A DNA stretch of 64,000 nucleotides from an uncultured Bacteroidia bacterium (GCA_903923905.1 CAIXZH010000101.1:98603-162602); one strand, 5' to 3'. Numbered from the stretch's first letter, positions 1-9,951 are shown. Notes: generated by a model from the sequence alone, not told the origin. Program-made: numbers and translations.

Positions 1-1385
1 ATTTGGATATTGACAATAAGAGCATTCTCCGCAGTAAGAATATGTTTGCTTTAGGGCTGATTTGCTGGGTTTTCAGCAGGCCCCTCGATTATATTGAGAA
101 ATTTATCAAGCGAAAATTCGCAAAAAGTCCGGTTGTTGTTGAGACAAACCTCAGGGTTTTGCATGCAGGTTGGAATTACGGACTTACACTTGAACATCTG
201 ACTCCACGTTATATTGTTCATCCGGCTGAAATTGAAAAAGGAACTTATCGCAATATCAACGGAAATCTTGCTACCGCTTGGGGTTTGCTGGCCGCTTCCA
301 AAAAGGCCGGTCTTGACCTGTTTATCGGCTCTTATCCCATCACTCCGGCGACTGAGATTCTTCAGGCACTAGCTGACCGAAAGGATCTTGGCGTCAAAAG
401 TTTCCAGGCCGAAGATGAAATTGCGGGTATTTGTACTGCAATCGGCGCTTCCTTTGCCGGGAAATTGGCTGTTACAACCACTTCAGGTCCGGGCTTTGCA
501 CTTAAATCTGAAGCATTGGGTCTGAGCGTAATGGCCGAATTGCCTCTTGTCGTAGTTAATGTGCAACGTGGCGGGCCATCAACCGGTCTTCCTACAAAAA
601 CAGAGCAGTCTGACCTGCTTCAGACTTTATACGGCCGTAACGGTGAAAGTCCTCTTGTCGTGATTGCGGCCTCAACCCCTTCAGACTGTTTTCATTATGC
701 GTTCACTGCTGCTAAAATCGCCCTGGAGCGGATGGTTCCTGTGGTTCTTTTAACGGACGGATTTTTAGGTAACGGTTCAGAACCCTGGAAAATTCCGACA
801 TTCAGTGAATTACCATCAATTACACCACGTATTGCAACAGATCCTGCCACATTTAAACCCTATTCCCGGGATGAGAAAACTCTGGCCCGCGAATGGGCCT
901 TCCCGGGAATGGATGGATACCAGCACCGGATTGGCGGACTGGAAAAGGATGCTGCCGGAAATGTAAGCCACGATCCCATGAATCACCAGCGGATGACCGA
1001 TATCCGTGAAGCCAAAGTGAACCGGGTTGTTGAGATGATTCCTGACATTGAAGTGGATGGAGATCAGCAAGGCGATCTTTTAGTCGTTGGTTGGGGCGGT
1101 ACATTTGGATATGTGGATGGTGCGGTTCGTGAACTGAAAGACAAAGGGGCTAAAATCGGGTTAGCTCATTTTAACTATATTAGGCCGCTTCCCGCAAATA
1201 CCAAAGAGGTCTTTTCCCGGTTTAAAAAAATCGTGGTATGCGAGTTAAACTTAGGTCAGTTTGCTGGTTATCTGCGTGATAAAGTTCCTGGTTTCAAATA
1301 CCATCAGTATAACAAGGTTCAGGGTTTACCATTTACGATGCAGGAATTAGTTGAAAATTTTGAAAAGCTTCTGGAGGAAAAGTAA
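1..1385 (+). CDS. korA: 2-oxoglutarate (2-oxoacid):ferredoxin oxidoreductase subunit alpha, 5' truncated
   Basis: Oxidatively decarboxylates a 2-oxoacid (probably 2-oxoglutarate) to acyl-CoA with ferredoxin as electron acceptor, together with the beta subunit that follows. The gene enters from the left edge. The first ~80 visible residues look like the tail of the gamma domain that is fused to alpha in this subfamily, whose full length is usually about 610 residues. The alpha/pyrimidine domain starts near visible residue 86 with the IGSYPITPATEI stretch, followed by FQAEDEIAG (the conserved Glu region) and TTSGPGFALKSEALG. The C-terminal transketolase-like domain ends in NLGQFAGYLRDKV. The stop overlaps the next start (TAATG), so translational coupling with korB is likely. 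Substrate choice between 2-oxoglutarate and other 2-oxoacids is inferred from the fused gamma-alpha architecture. Confidence 0.93.
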   Translation, partial: LDIDNKSILRSKNMFALGLICWVFSRPLDYIEKFIKRKFAKSPVVVETNLRVLHAGWNYGLTLEHLTPRYIVHPAEIEKGTYRNINGNLATAWGLLAASKKAGLDLFIGSYPITPATEILQALADRKDLGVKSFQAEDEIAGICTAIGASFAGKLAVTTTSGPGFALKSEALGLSVMAELPLVVVNVQRGGPSTGLPTKTEQSDLLQTLYGRNGESPLVVIAASTPSDCFHYAFTAAKIALERMVPVVLLTDGFLGNGSEPWKIPTFSELPSITPRIATDPATFKPYSRDEKTLAREWAFPGMDGYQHRIGGLEKDAAGNVSHDPMNHQRMTDIREAKVNRVVEMIPDIEVDGDQQGDLLVVGWGGTFGYVDGAVRELKDKGAKIGLAHFNYIRPLPANTKEVFSRFKKIVVCELNLGQFAGYLRDKVPGFKYHQYNKVQGLPFTMQELVENFEKLLEEK

Positions 1386-2401
1386 TGGCAGAAATATTAG
1401 AATATACATTAAAGGATTTTAAAAGCGAAAACGAAGTTCGTTGGTGTCCCGGCTGTGGTGATCATGCGGTATTGAACTCAATTCAGAAAGCAATGGCTAC
1501 CCTGGGAGTTAAACAGGAGGATTTTGCCGTGATTTCGGGTATTGGATGCTCTTCCAGGTTCCCATATTATATGAGTACCTACGGCTTTCACACTATTCAT
1601 GGCCGTGCTGCAGCAGTAGCTTCAGGTGTAAAATGTGCAAATCCTAAACTTTGTGTTTGGGAAATTACTGGTGACGGGGATGCCCTGGCAATCGGAGGAA
1701 ACCATTTCATCCATTGCATTCGCCGGAATATTGATCTCAATATCATCCTGTTCAATAATAAAATTTACGGCCTTACCAAAGGTCAGTATTCGCCTACATC
1801 TGACAGAGGTGCGATTACCAAAACTTCTCCTCAGGGGACCATTGAAAGCCCGTTTATTCCAGGGCAATTGATTTTGGGAGCAGGGGGTACTTTCTTTGCC
1901 AGGGCTGTTGATAACAACATCAAGCATTCACAGGAGGTTTTTGAAGAGGCAGCAAAGCATCACGGGACTTCCGTTGTTGAGGTTTTACAGAATTGTGTTA
2001 TCTTTAACGACGGAATTCATGCCGAAATTTCAGATCCTAAAAACCGTGAAGAGCGACAGATCTTTCTTAAGCATGGGGAACCGATGATCTTTGGAAACAA
2101 TAAGGATAAAGGTCTCATCTTCGACAAAGCGGTTCTGAAAGTTGCTACAATTGGCGAAAACGGCGTTACCCGCGATGATATCCTTATCCATGATGTTACC
2201 GAACCTAACGGTTATGTACACCAGCAACTAATTGGAATGAAATTGCCTGATTTTCCTGTAGCAATGGGTGTTATCCGTGCCGTGGTGGCTCCTGTCTATG
2301 ACCAGTTAATGGAGGAGCAAATTGCAGCGGTACAAAGTAAGGCGAAAATTAAGTCTATCGATGACTTGCTTAGCAGCGGAAATACCTGGGTGGTGGAATA
2401 A
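1385..2401 (+). CDS. korB: 2-oxoglutarate (2-oxoacid):ferredoxin oxidoreductase subunit beta
   Basis: Thiamine-diphosphate-binding beta subunit of the KorAB enzyme. It has the N-terminal WCPGCGDHAVL motif and the TPP/Mg binding signature GDGDALAIGGNHFIH, then NNKIYGLTKGQYSPTS, all typical of Kor/Por beta chains. At 338 residues it is full length. The start codon overlaps the korA stop by one base, and a strong hairpin terminator follows about 20 bases after the stop, so korA-korB is a closed transcription unit in the visible part. Such enzymes run the TCA step reversibly with ferredoxin and are common in anaerobic Bacteroidota. Confidence 0.95.
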   Translation: MAEILEYTLKDFKSENEVRWCPGCGDHAVLNSIQKAMATLGVKQEDFAVISGIGCSSRFPYYMSTYGFHTIHGRAAAVASGVKCANPKLCVWEITGDGDALAIGGNHFIHCIRRNIDLNIILFNNKIYGLTKGQYSPTSDRGAITKTSPQGTIESPFIPGQLILGAGGTFFARAVDNNIKHSQEVFEEAAKHHGTSVVEVLQNCVIFNDGIHAEISDPKNREERQIFLKHGEPMIFGNNKDKGLIFDKAVLKVATIGENGVTRDDILIHDVTEPNGYVHQQLIGMKLPDFPVAMGVIRAVVAPVYDQLMEEQIAAVQSKAKIKSIDDLLSSGNTWVVE

Positions 2402-2420
2402 TATATCACAATTTACAATG

Positions 2421-2446
2421 AAGAGAGGCTTAGGCCTCTTTTCTGC
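2421..2446 (+). terminator. Rho-independent terminator after korB
   Basis: AGAGGC (2424-2429), a TTAG loop and GCCTCT (2434-2439), extended by A/T and G-T pairs into a following T-rich run. It lies about 20 bases after the korB stop. Confidence 0.8.
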
Positions 2447-2500
2447 TTTATTCCATTTTTTAATTAACTTTAAAGGGTAAAGGTCTGATATATTTATTCC

Positions 2501-5488
2501 ATGGAAAAATTTGAAAATATTTCAATTTCAGCTATTTACAAGCGAAGAAAGAGTGACAGGGACATCTTCCAGGAGCTGATGCCGAACAAGGTTAAAGAGG
2601 TGTTGCTTTTTGCCACACTCTATGATTCCTATGCCATCGAACGGGAAGGTCAGTTCTCAGACAAGATCTTTGGGGAATATCTTCAGCTAAATCTCTATGC
2701 TGCACCCCGTTTCACCAGTGTAAATGCGGAAGAGGACGTCAGTAGAGTGCTCAATACCAGGCATTTCGACCTGGCAATTATTATGGCTGGTGTCGACAAG
2801 GAGATGCCAATAAAAGTTGTGGAAGAGATTTATGCTTCCAAACCACGTATTCCTATCCTGTTGTTAGTGAACAACAACAGTGATGTCCGGTACTTTAAGT
2901 TGGCTGCCAACCGGATACCTGCGATTGACCGTGTGTTTGTCTGGAATGGGAATTCGAATGTATTTCTGGCGATGATTAAATATATCGAGGACAAGCGAAA
3001 TGTTGCCCGGGATACCAGGTTAGGTGGGGTCAGGATTATTTTATTGGTGGAGGACTCGATCAAATATTATTCCCGCTACCTGCCATTACTCTTTACAAGT
3101 GTGATGACTCAGACGCAGGCATTGGTTTCGGATGAATCCACGGATGAGCTCCATAAGATATTCAAATACAGGGCACGTCCCAAAGTATTATTGGTTAGTA
3201 CTTACGAGGATGCGCTGGAGGTTATTTATGAATATAAGGAGAATCTTCTGTGTGTTATTTCTGATGTTAAATTTTCGCGCAACGGAATAAGCGATGAGGA
3301 TGCAGGTATTGATCTGCTGAAATTCGTAAAACAAAGTTTAAGGTATCCTATCCCGTTATTACTTCAGTCACATGATATTTCGAATGCTGTAAGAGCCAAT
3401 GAAATTCAGGCAGGATTTATCAACAAGAATTCAGATACCCTTTCTCATGATATTAATGAGTTTATTAATAGTAACTTAGGATTTGGTGATTTTGTCTTTC
3501 GCAATAACAGCGGAGATCCTATAGCCATTGCCCGGAATCTTCATGAATTTGAGCAGCTGGTCTCAGAAGTTCCTGTTGAGTCTTTGGTTTATCATGGAAA
3601 GACCAACGATTTTTCAACCTGGCTATTGGCAAGGGGTGAAATCAATATCGCTGAAAGGCTTATTCCTTACAAAACCAGTGATTTCGATGATCCTGCCAAA
3701 ATCAGGGATATTTGTATGAGCGTTTTTGCCGATGTGCAGGAGAAAAGAAACCGTGGAAGAATTATCAATTTTGATCCTTTACTGGTTAGCGGGAATCGAT
3801 ATATTGTCAGATTGGGGCTTGGCTCACTCGGAGGAAAGGGGAGGGGTCTTGCATTCATGTGCAACCTGATGGAGAACATCGACATGAAAACGCTGATCCC
3901 CGGGATAAATATCCGAATGCCGGCAACGGCAGTGATTGGAGCCATTGAATTTGATAATTTCATGGAAGCCAATGATCTTTACAATATTGCTTACCATCAG
4001 TCCGACTTCAGGCAAGTCAATAATGCATTTCAGAAGGCTAATCTGAGTGACGCTCTTAAAGAAAAACTGCTGCAATATGTACGACAGGTAAACTGTCCTC
4101 TGGCCGTAAGATCCTCGGGACTATTTGAAGATTCGTTGCTTCAGCCTTTTTCGGGAGTTTATGCCACCTACCTGATCCCAAACAACCATCCGGATGAAAA
4201 TGTGAGGTTTGAGCAATTGCGTACCGCTGTTAAGCTGGTTTATGCCTCAGTATTTAGTGACGATGCGCGAAGCTATTTCAATGCGATCAACTATAAAATT
4301 GAAGAAGAAAAAATGGCTGTTGTCATTCAACCTGTTGTTGGACAACAGCATAATCAAAAATTTTATATTGATATAAGTGGTGTTGCTCAATCTTATAATT
4401 ACTATCCGTATGCCTATATGGAGCCCGAAGATGGGTTTGCTGTTATCGCAGTTGGCCTGGGTCAGGCTGTTGTTGGAGGCGAAAAAGCGTTCAGATTTTG
4501 TCCCAGGTACCCGGCGTTAAACAATAGTTCAGTGAACGATCAGGTAAGAGATTCCCAGCGGGAATTTTATGCCATTGATTTGAATTATAGTCAATTTGAT
4601 CTCACAATGGAAGGTGAGATGGCGGCGATCAAAAAATATAAAATGGTTGAAGCTGAAAAAGATGGTGTCCTGGAACATTGCGCTTCAACCTACAGTATTG
4701 AAAATGATCATCTTGTGCCTGGTATTGGTATCCGGGGACCAAGGGTTATTAATTTCTCAAATATCCTTGAATATCAGCATGTTCCTCTTTCAGATACACT
4801 GCTTGTCTTAATGAAGCTATTTAAACAGGCAATGGGTGCCCCGGTTGAAATGGAATTTGCACTCGATTTAACCTGCGGGGAAAATGGATGGCCTACATTT
4901 TACCTGCTCCAGCTTAAACCTCTCATACGGAGACAGGCCGAGATTGCCATTGACCTTGATACAGCTGATCATTCAAATTTACTGCTTAAGTCTACTAAAG
5001 GGATGGGAAATGGGAAACTTTTAGGAATCTCAGACGTTGTTTATGTGGATGTTAAAACTTTTGACAAGACAAAAACCAGAGAAATTGCAGCTGAAATAGC
5101 AGATATCAACAAAAACCTGAATAAACAGAATCAAAATTATATTCTTATTGGACCGGGGCGATGGGGAACCAGGGATCAATATACCGGTATTCCGGTGAAT
5201 TGGGCTCAAATTAATAATGCACGAGTGATTGTTGAACTCGGTTTACCCGATTATCCGCTCGAGGCTTCATTGGGTTCTCATTTCTTTCACAATGTAACTT
5301 CAATGAATGTGGGCTATTTCTCGGTTCCCGAAAATAATAGTACCGATTTTATAAAGTTTGATTTGCTTGAACAACAGGAATTAATCTGGCAGGGTAAATA
5401 TGTAAAGCATGTCAGGTTCAAAAGCCAATTGGAGGTTTTAATGGATGGCAGAAAAAGAACGGCCATTATTCGGATTGTCAAGGGTTAG
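2501..5488 (+). CDS. Response-regulator-like / PEP-pyruvate-binding (PPDK N-terminal) fusion protein
   Basis: 995 residues with three recognisable parts. Residues ~30-170 form a receiver-like fold whose strand-3 Asp is replaced (FDLAIIMAG), so it is probably degenerate. Residues ~178-330 form a second receiver with the expected acidic pocket (LLVEDS), phospho-acceptor (CVISDVKF), Ser (LLLQS) and Lys (GFINKNS). From about 420 onward comes the ATP-grasp PEP/pyruvate-binding domain of PEP synthase and pyruvate phosphate dikinase: LGSLGGKGRGLAFM, CPLAVRSSGLFEDS, VVIQPVVG, FYLLQLKPLIRR. The mobile phosphohistidine domain and the PEP-binding TIM barrel of complete PEP synthases are not seen, so it is unlikely to make PEP on its own. 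The reaction is unknown. It stands alone, after the korB terminator. A possible -10-type element TAACTTTA lies at 2465-2472. Confidence 0.8.
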   Translation: MEKFENISISAIYKRRKSDRDIFQELMPNKVKEVLLFATLYDSYAIEREGQFSDKIFGEYLQLNLYAAPRFTSVNAEEDVSRVLNTRHFDLAIIMAGVDKEMPIKVVEEIYASKPRIPILLLVNNNSDVRYFKLAANRIPAIDRVFVWNGNSNVFLAMIKYIEDKRNVARDTRLGGVRIILLVEDSIKYYSRYLPLLFTSVMTQTQALVSDESTDELHKIFKYRARPKVLLVSTYEDALEVIYEYKENLLCVISDVKFSRNGISDEDAGIDLLKFVKQSLRYPIPLLLQSHDISNAVRANEIQAGFINKNSDTLSHDINEFINSNLGFGDFVFRNNSGDPIAIARNLHEFEQLVSEVPVESLVYHGKTNDFSTWLLARGEINIAERLIPYKTSDFDDPAKIRDICMSVFADVQEKRNRGRIINFDPLLVSGNRYIVRLGLGSLGGKGRGLAFMCNLMENIDMKTLIPGINIRMPATAVIGAIEFDNFMEANDLYNIAYHQSDFRQVNNAFQKANLSDALKEKLLQYVRQVNCPLAVRSSGLFEDSLLQPFSGVYATYLIPNNHPDENVRFEQLRTAVKLVYASVFSDDARSYFNAINYKIEEEKMAVVIQPVVGQQHNQKFYIDISGVAQSYNYYPYAYMEPEDGFAVIAVGLGQAVVGGEKAFRFCPRYPALNNSSVNDQVRDSQREFYAIDLNYSQFDLTMEGEMAAIKKYKMVEAEKDGVLEHCASTYSIENDHLVPGIGIRGPRVINFSNILEYQHVPLSDTLLVLMKLFKQAMGAPVEMEFALDLTCGENGWPTFYLLQLKPLIRRQAEIAIDLDTADHSNLLLKSTKGMGNGKLLGISDVVYVDVKTFDKTKTREIAAEIADINKNLNKQNQNYILIGPGRWGTRDQYTGIPVNWAQINNARVIVELGLPDYPLEASLGSHFFHNVTSMNVGYFSVPENNSTDFIKFDLLEQQELIWQGKYVKHVRFKSQLEVLMDGRKRTAIIRIVKG

Positions 5489-5807
5489 CTATCAAATGAC
5501 GCGAAGTAAATTTCATGGCAATTGATCGTAAGACAAAAACAAGGCTGAAGCATTAGTCTTATATTTCCAGAATACATTTAAGTAATTGGAACAATTTTGT
5601 CGTAATTATTTCCTCTTTTAACCTCTCCTGACCCCTGACCGCCCCAGTCCCTTCCAACGGAGGGGATTAAAAGACAGGTGTTGTTCAGAATACGGGAGAT
5701 TTAGAGTGGTCAAAATGTAGAAAATCAGAATTTTAAATAATATATTATATCTTTCCGATTACTTAAGCGCAGTTTGCAGAAAAGTTTTTTAACTTAATTT
5801 TCATTTA
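5489..5807. other. Intergenic space with an imperfect inverted repeat
   Basis: No gene is seen. The centre holds an inverted repeat (5612-5676): CCTCTTTTAACCTCTCC on the left pairs with GGAGGGGATTAAAAGACAGG on the right, with an inner small hairpin around TCCAACGGA. The C/G-rich core contrasts with the A/T-rich flanks. No T-run follows on the + strand, so it is not a convincing terminator. A weak TATCTTTC (5748-5755) could be a promoter -10 element for the next gene. Confidence 0.4.
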
Positions 5808-6800
5808 ATGAAGGCATTAAAAATTATTGTCGGGATTGTCATTGTGGTTTTTTTAATTTATTTCCTGGGTCCGGTTATGCCTGATCCTGTTTTAAATTCA
5901 AAACTTCCGGTGGTCAACGAGCCCATTCAGGAATTTGTAGCTCACCTGGAATCCATTGAAAAAATACGTCCTGGTAACGAAGCTAAAATTCTTTGGGCTA
6001 ACGATTCAGTTAAAGCTAAAACCGAATATGTTCTGCTTTATCTGCATGGTTTTTCGGCAAGCCGGCAGGAAGGCTTTCCGGTCAATGAAGACTTCTCCAA
6101 GAGATACAATTGCAATGCCTACCTGGCAAGACTGGCATCGCATGGTTTGGTTACTGAAAATCCACTGATCGATATGTCTCCCGATCGCCTTTATGAATCC
6201 GCAAAAATGGCATTGGTCATTGCCAGCCAATTGGGAAAGAAGGTGATTATTATGGGAACTTCAACAGGCGGAACCCTTGGCCTCAAGCTTGCAGCTGATT
6301 TTCCGGAAATGGTTGCAGGGTTGATTCTCTATTCGCCGAATGTCAGGATTAAGCAGAAAGCCTCTATTCTATTATCTAAACCCTGGGGCTTGCAGATTGC
6401 CCGGTTGAATTTCGGCGGGGATTTTAGGGTAACGTCAGATGACCCATCAGGGGAGATTTGCAAATACTGGTATTGCAAATACCGGGCAGAAGGAACAGTG
6501 TTTCTTCAACAGCTGATAGATGTAACCATGGATGATAAAGTTTTTTCAAAAATCAGCTGCCCCTTGTTCCTGGGATATTATTATAAGGATGAAGAGCATC
6601 AGGATCAGGCAGTTGATGTGAAAGCCGCTTTGGAAATGTTCAGCAAGGTGAGTACTCCAAAATTGTTAAGAAGAGAACAGCCCTTTCCGGAAGCCGGATC
6701 ACATGTTATTGCCTGTAATCTAACCTCAAAAAGTTTCAGGGAGGTGGAAATAGCAACCTATGAATTTGCAGAATCAATATTAAAAATGGCACCAAAATAA
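5808..6800 (+). CDS. Membrane-anchored alpha/beta hydrolase (carboxylesterase-like)
   Basis: 330 residues. A hydrophobic N-terminus (about residues 4-24) serves as signal anchor or signal peptide. The alpha/beta hydrolase core follows, with the oxyanion-loop HG (YLHGFSASRQEG, near residue 78) and the nucleophile elbow GTSTGG (near residue 150, Ser nucleophile). A candidate acid lies in the KDEEHQD stretch (~260) and the catalytic His is probably in AGSHVIAC (~298). This matches serine esterases or lipases acting outside the cytoplasm. The substrate is unknown. It stands alone between an inverted-repeat-containing space and a convergent Hpt gene. Confidence 0.85.
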   Translation: MKALKIIVGIVIVVFLIYFLGPVMPDPVLNSKLPVVNEPIQEFVAHLESIEKIRPGNEAKILWANDSVKAKTEYVLLYLHGFSASRQEGFPVNEDFSKRYNCNAYLARLASHGLVTENPLIDMSPDRLYESAKMALVIASQLGKKVIIMGTSTGGTLGLKLAADFPEMVAGLILYSPNVRIKQKASILLSKPWGLQIARLNFGGDFRVTSDDPSGEICKYWYCKYRAEGTVFLQQLIDVTMDDKVFSKISCPLFLGYYYKDEEHQDQAVDVKAALEMFSKVSTPKLLRREQPFPEAGSHVIACNLTSKSFREVEIATYEFAESILKMAPK

Positions 6801-6918
6801 AAGATTCTTTAGAAAAGGTTTTCCCACGTTAAAGTCAAATTGTTAGCGAACTTTCAAGTATTGGGTTTTACTCAACGCTTTTATCTGAAGTGTTGATCAG
6901 ATTTGGCAACTGAAGGAG

Positions 6919-7266
6919 TTATCCTAGTTTGATCAACTCCAGTTCAAGTTCTGCTATAGCCATATTGCACTCATTTTCAAATCTTTGAAAATGTTGTGGG
7001 TAGGTCTCTTCTCGTGTACCGTTAATTGTTGCAAGTTGGAGTGCCTTTAAATCGTGACCAAGATCTTCCATACCCAAAATCATGACTGAGGATTTTGCTT
7101 TATGGGCTTCCCTTCCTAATTCGATATAATTTTTTTCTTCCAGATGTTTTTTCATATTCCCGATAAATTCAGGAACCTGCTCAATAAAAAGTAGAATTAT
7201 CTCACGTATTGAATCTTTATCACCTCCTGTGATATTGCGCAGGTAGTCTAAATTGGTATAAGCCAT
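6919..7266 (-). CDS. Hpt (histidine phosphotransfer) domain protein
   Basis: A single-domain, all-helical protein of 115 residues from the ATG at 7266; an in-frame ATG nine codons upstream is also possible, but the sequence before MAYTNLDYLR looks non-conserved. The phospho-accepting His is His55 in REAHKAKSS, followed by the small-residue/hydrophobic turn MILGMEDLG usual in Hpt proteins. It would pass phosphate between receiver domains in a multistep phosphorelay. No hybrid kinase or response regulator is adjacent. The nearest candidates in the window are the receiver-containing 995-residue protein at 2501-5488 and the PAS kinase at 31978-35511, but partnership is only a guess. Confidence 0.85.
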   Translation of the reverse strand: MAYTNLDYLRNITGGDKDSIREIILLFIEQVPEFIGNMKKHLEEKNYIELGREAHKAKSSVMILGMEDLGHDLKALQLATINGTREETYPQHFQRFENECNMAIAELELELIKLG

Positions 7267-7408
7267 AATAATCTTTGATTTTTTAATGATCAAAATTTAA
7301 TTCAATAAAGTTACTAATTTTTTAATTAAATCCTGTGATATTTTTCTGCCATTAGTCATTATGAAAATTATAAATTTACACCATAATATAATTAAATATC
7401 ATAATCCG

Positions 7409-8497
7409 ATGATTAGAACTCCGTTTTACGAGATTCATAAGCAATGTAATGCCAAAATCGTTGAATTTGGCGGATTTGAAATGCCAGTGGAATATACAGG
7501 TATTAAAGATGAACATATGACTGTCCGCAATGGTGTAGGGGTTTTTGATGTCTCACACATGGGTGAAATATGGGTTAAAGGTCCAAATGCCTTATCTTTT
7601 ATTCAAAAGGTAACTTCAAATGATGCCTCCATTCTGCAAACAGGACAGGCACAATATTCCTGTTTCCCGAATGGTAAAGGGGGTATTGTTGATGATTTAC
7701 TGGTTTACTACTTTGAACCAAATAAATACATGTTAGTGGTTAATGCTTCCAATATTCAAAAAGACTGGGATTGGCTTGTGTCTCAAAATGATTTGGGTGC
7801 AGAGTTGGAGAATGCTTCCTCCAAAATCAGCCAATTAGCTGTTCAGGGTCCCAAAGCTTTAAAAGTTTTGCAGAAACTAACCGATACAGATCTTGGATCG
7901 ATTAAATACTATACGTTTAAAGTTGGCCGTTTTGCTGGTATAGATGATGTAATTATTTCAGCTACAGGATATACCGGAGCTGGTGGTTTTGAACTCTATT
8001 TTTATAATGAATCAGCCCGGCAGATCTGGGAGGCCCTCTTTGAAGCAGGGAAAGAAGAAGAAATTAAGCCGATAGGCCTTGGCGCACGTGATACACTTAG
8101 ACTCGAAATGGGATATTGTCTTTATGGTAATGACATTGATGACACCACCTCTCCAATCGAGGCTGGTTTGGGATGGATTACCAAATTTTCGGATGATAAG
8201 GAGTTTATTGACAAGGATTTTTTTCTTCGTCAAAAGAGGGAAGGGGTTACACGCAGGTTAAAAGGATTTGAAATGATCGACAGGGGAATTCCGCGTCATG
8301 GGTATGAGATTGTTGATTCCAAAGGAGTTGTTATTGGTGTAGTAACTTCGGGTACCCAGTCACCTGTGCTGGACAAGGGAATTGGAATGGGGTATATTCA
8401 CAAGGATTTCAGCTATTTGGACACCGAAATATTTATTCTCGTACGAAATAAACGCTTGAAGGCTAAGATTGTAAATATGCCGTTTATCCAGGTCTGA
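7409..8497 (+). CDS. gcvT: Aminomethyltransferase (glycine cleavage system T protein)
   Basis: Transfers the methylene group of glycine from the lipoyl H protein to tetrahydrofolate and releases ammonia. The sequence matches GcvT throughout: [20 protein letters not shown] at the start, FDVSHMGEI, the folate-domain [19 protein letters not shown], and the C-terminal [20 protein letters not shown]. From the ATG at 7409 it has 362 residues, as expected for the family. An in-frame ATG at 7361 would add 16 residues rich in Asn/His/Ile with no match to the family, so 7409 is preferred. gcvH and gcvP are not in the window. Confidence 0.95.
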   Translation: MIRTPFYEIHKQCNAKIVEFGGFEMPVEYTGIKDEHMTVRNGVGVFDVSHMGEIWVKGPNALSFIQKVTSNDASILQTGQAQYSCFPNGKGGIVDDLLVYYFEPNKYMLVVNASNIQKDWDWLVSQNDLGAELENASSKISQLAVQGPKALKVLQKLTDTDLGSIKYYTFKVGRFAGIDDVIISATGYTGAGGFELYFYNESARQIWEALFEAGKEEEIKPIGLGARDTLRLEMGYCLYGNDIDDTTSPIEAGLGWITKFSDDKEFIDKDFFLRQKREGVTRRLKGFEMIDRGIPRHGYEIVDSKGVVIGVVTSGTQSPVLDKGIGMGYIHKDFSYLDTEIFILVRNKRLKAKIVNMPFIQV

Positions 8498-8877
8498 ATT
8501 GGTGAGAATTTCGATTACCAGCCCGGAAAGTTTTGTGAAAATTGCAGATGGCTGTAATTTGCTCTTAAGTGGATTAAATTCCATTGCCAGACAATTTTTT
8601 TATTTTTTATTTAAATCATTAAAGATTAGCGTCTCCCCAGATGGATTTGCCAGTTGCTACCTGCCAGTTGCAGGTAACTTCAAGTGAGAATTGTGAAAAA
8701 CAAACGAAACTTCCTGAATTTAAAAATTACCTTATTTCATTGAAATCTTGCCCTATTTCTGACAAATGTGTTAATTTTGCAAATAGGAACAGGATGCTTT
8801 GATATGCTGTTCCATTTTAGTAATTTTCAGAGCTATGTCATCTAATTTTAATATTTATCACCTTTAATTTCCACCAA
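8498..8877. other. Intergenic space with a small hairpin and the serC promoter
   Basis: No gene is seen. A hairpin (TACCTGC 8658-8664, loop CAGTT, GCAGGTA 8670-8676) sits inside a stretch that reads as degenerate 7-base units of the TTGCCAG type. The promoter listed separately lies near the right end. The rest is A/T-rich without recognisable features. Confidence 0.4.
8748..8779 (+). promoter_or_regulatory. Bacteroidota-type promoter for serC
   Basis: TTG at 8748-8750 and TAATTTTG at 8772-8779, 21 bases apart, fit the phylum's -33/-7 pattern (TTTG, TAnnTTTG). The serC start lies about 100 bases downstream. Confidence 0.6.
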
Positions 8878-9948
8878 ATGAAAAAGCACAATTTTTACGC
8901 AGGTCCATCGATTTTACCTGAATACACGATTCAGAAAACTGCCGAAGCAATCCTGAATTTTGCGGGTACATCCCTTTCTGTACTGGAAATTTCGCATCGT
9001 AGTAAAGAGTTTATTGCGGTAATGAATCAGGCCATTTCATTGGTAAAGGAGTTACTTGAAGTGCCTGAGGGTTATGAAGTCCTGTTTCTTCAGGGAGGAG
9101 CAAGTACTCAGTTTTATATGGTCCCCTTTAACCTGCTCAAAACAAAGGCAGGCTATTATAATACGGGTGTCTGGGCCTCAAAAGCGTTGAAAGAAGCTAA
9201 GTTTTTCGGTGAAGTTGTTGAGGTAGCCACTTCAAAAGATAAAAATTACAATTATATTCCTAAAAATGTTGTGATTCCTTCTGACATTGACTATTTGCAT
9301 ATTACCACAAATAATACCATTTTTGGAACGCAGATTTACAAAGATATCGATGCCCCTGTTCCATTAGTTGCCGATATGTCATCTGACATCTTTAGCCGCC
9401 CGATCGATGTTTCCAAATACGACCTTATTTATGCCGGGGCACAAAAAAACCTTGCTCCTGCCGGTGTAACATTGGTTATTGTGAAGAAAGACGCACTGGG
9501 AAAGGCAGGACGTCCTATCCCTACCATGATCAATTACCTGACACATATTGAAGGGGAATCAATGTTTAATACCCCACCTTGCCTTCCTGTCTTTTCGGCC
9601 CTTCAGACCTTGACCTGGTTAAAGGATAACGGTGGGATTAAGGCGATGGAAATTAAGAATCTTGCCAAGGCAAAATTATTGTACGACGAGATTGACCGCA
9701 ATAAAATGTTTGTTTGCCCTGTTCCTGATCCGGAAGATCGTTCACGAATGAATGTGACCTTTGTAATGGCTCCGGGTTATGAGGAACTCGAAAAACATTT
9801 CCTGGCTAAAGCAAAGGAATTGAATATTTTAGGAATAGAAGGTCATCGGAGTGTAGGTGGATTCAGGGCTTCAATTTACAATGCTATGCCTATAGAAAGT
9901 GTGGCTGTGCTGGTAGCTGCGATGAAGGAATTTGAATCACAAAACTAA
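8878..9948 (+). CDS. serC: Phosphoserine aminotransferase
   Basis: PLP enzyme converting 3-phosphohydroxypyruvate and glutamate to phosphoserine in serine biosynthesis; also used for pyridoxine synthesis in some bacteria. 356 residues, full length. Visible signatures are the N-terminal [30 protein letters not shown] (phosphate-binding loop region), [12 protein letters not shown] and the Schiff-base Lys in [12 protein letters not shown] near residue 190. The C-terminus has [15 protein letters not shown]. The next gene starts four bases after its stop and is almost certainly co-transcribed. Confidence 0.96.
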   Translation: MKKHNFYAGPSILPEYTIQKTAEAILNFAGTSLSVLEISHRSKEFIAVMNQAISLVKELLEVPEGYEVLFLQGGASTQFYMVPFNLLKTKAGYYNTGVWASKALKEAKFFGEVVEVATSKDKNYNYIPKNVVIPSDIDYLHITTNNTIFGTQIYKDIDAPVPLVADMSSDIFSRPIDVSKYDLIYAGAQKNLAPAGVTLVIVKKDALGKAGRPIPTMINYLTHIEGESMFNTPPCLPVFSALQTLTWLKDNGGIKAMEIKNLAKAKLLYDEIDRNKMFVCPVPDPEDRSRMNVTFVMAPGYEELEKHFLAKAKELNILGIEGHRSVGGFRASIYNAMPIESVAVLVAAMKEFESQN

Positions 9949-9951
9949 ATT

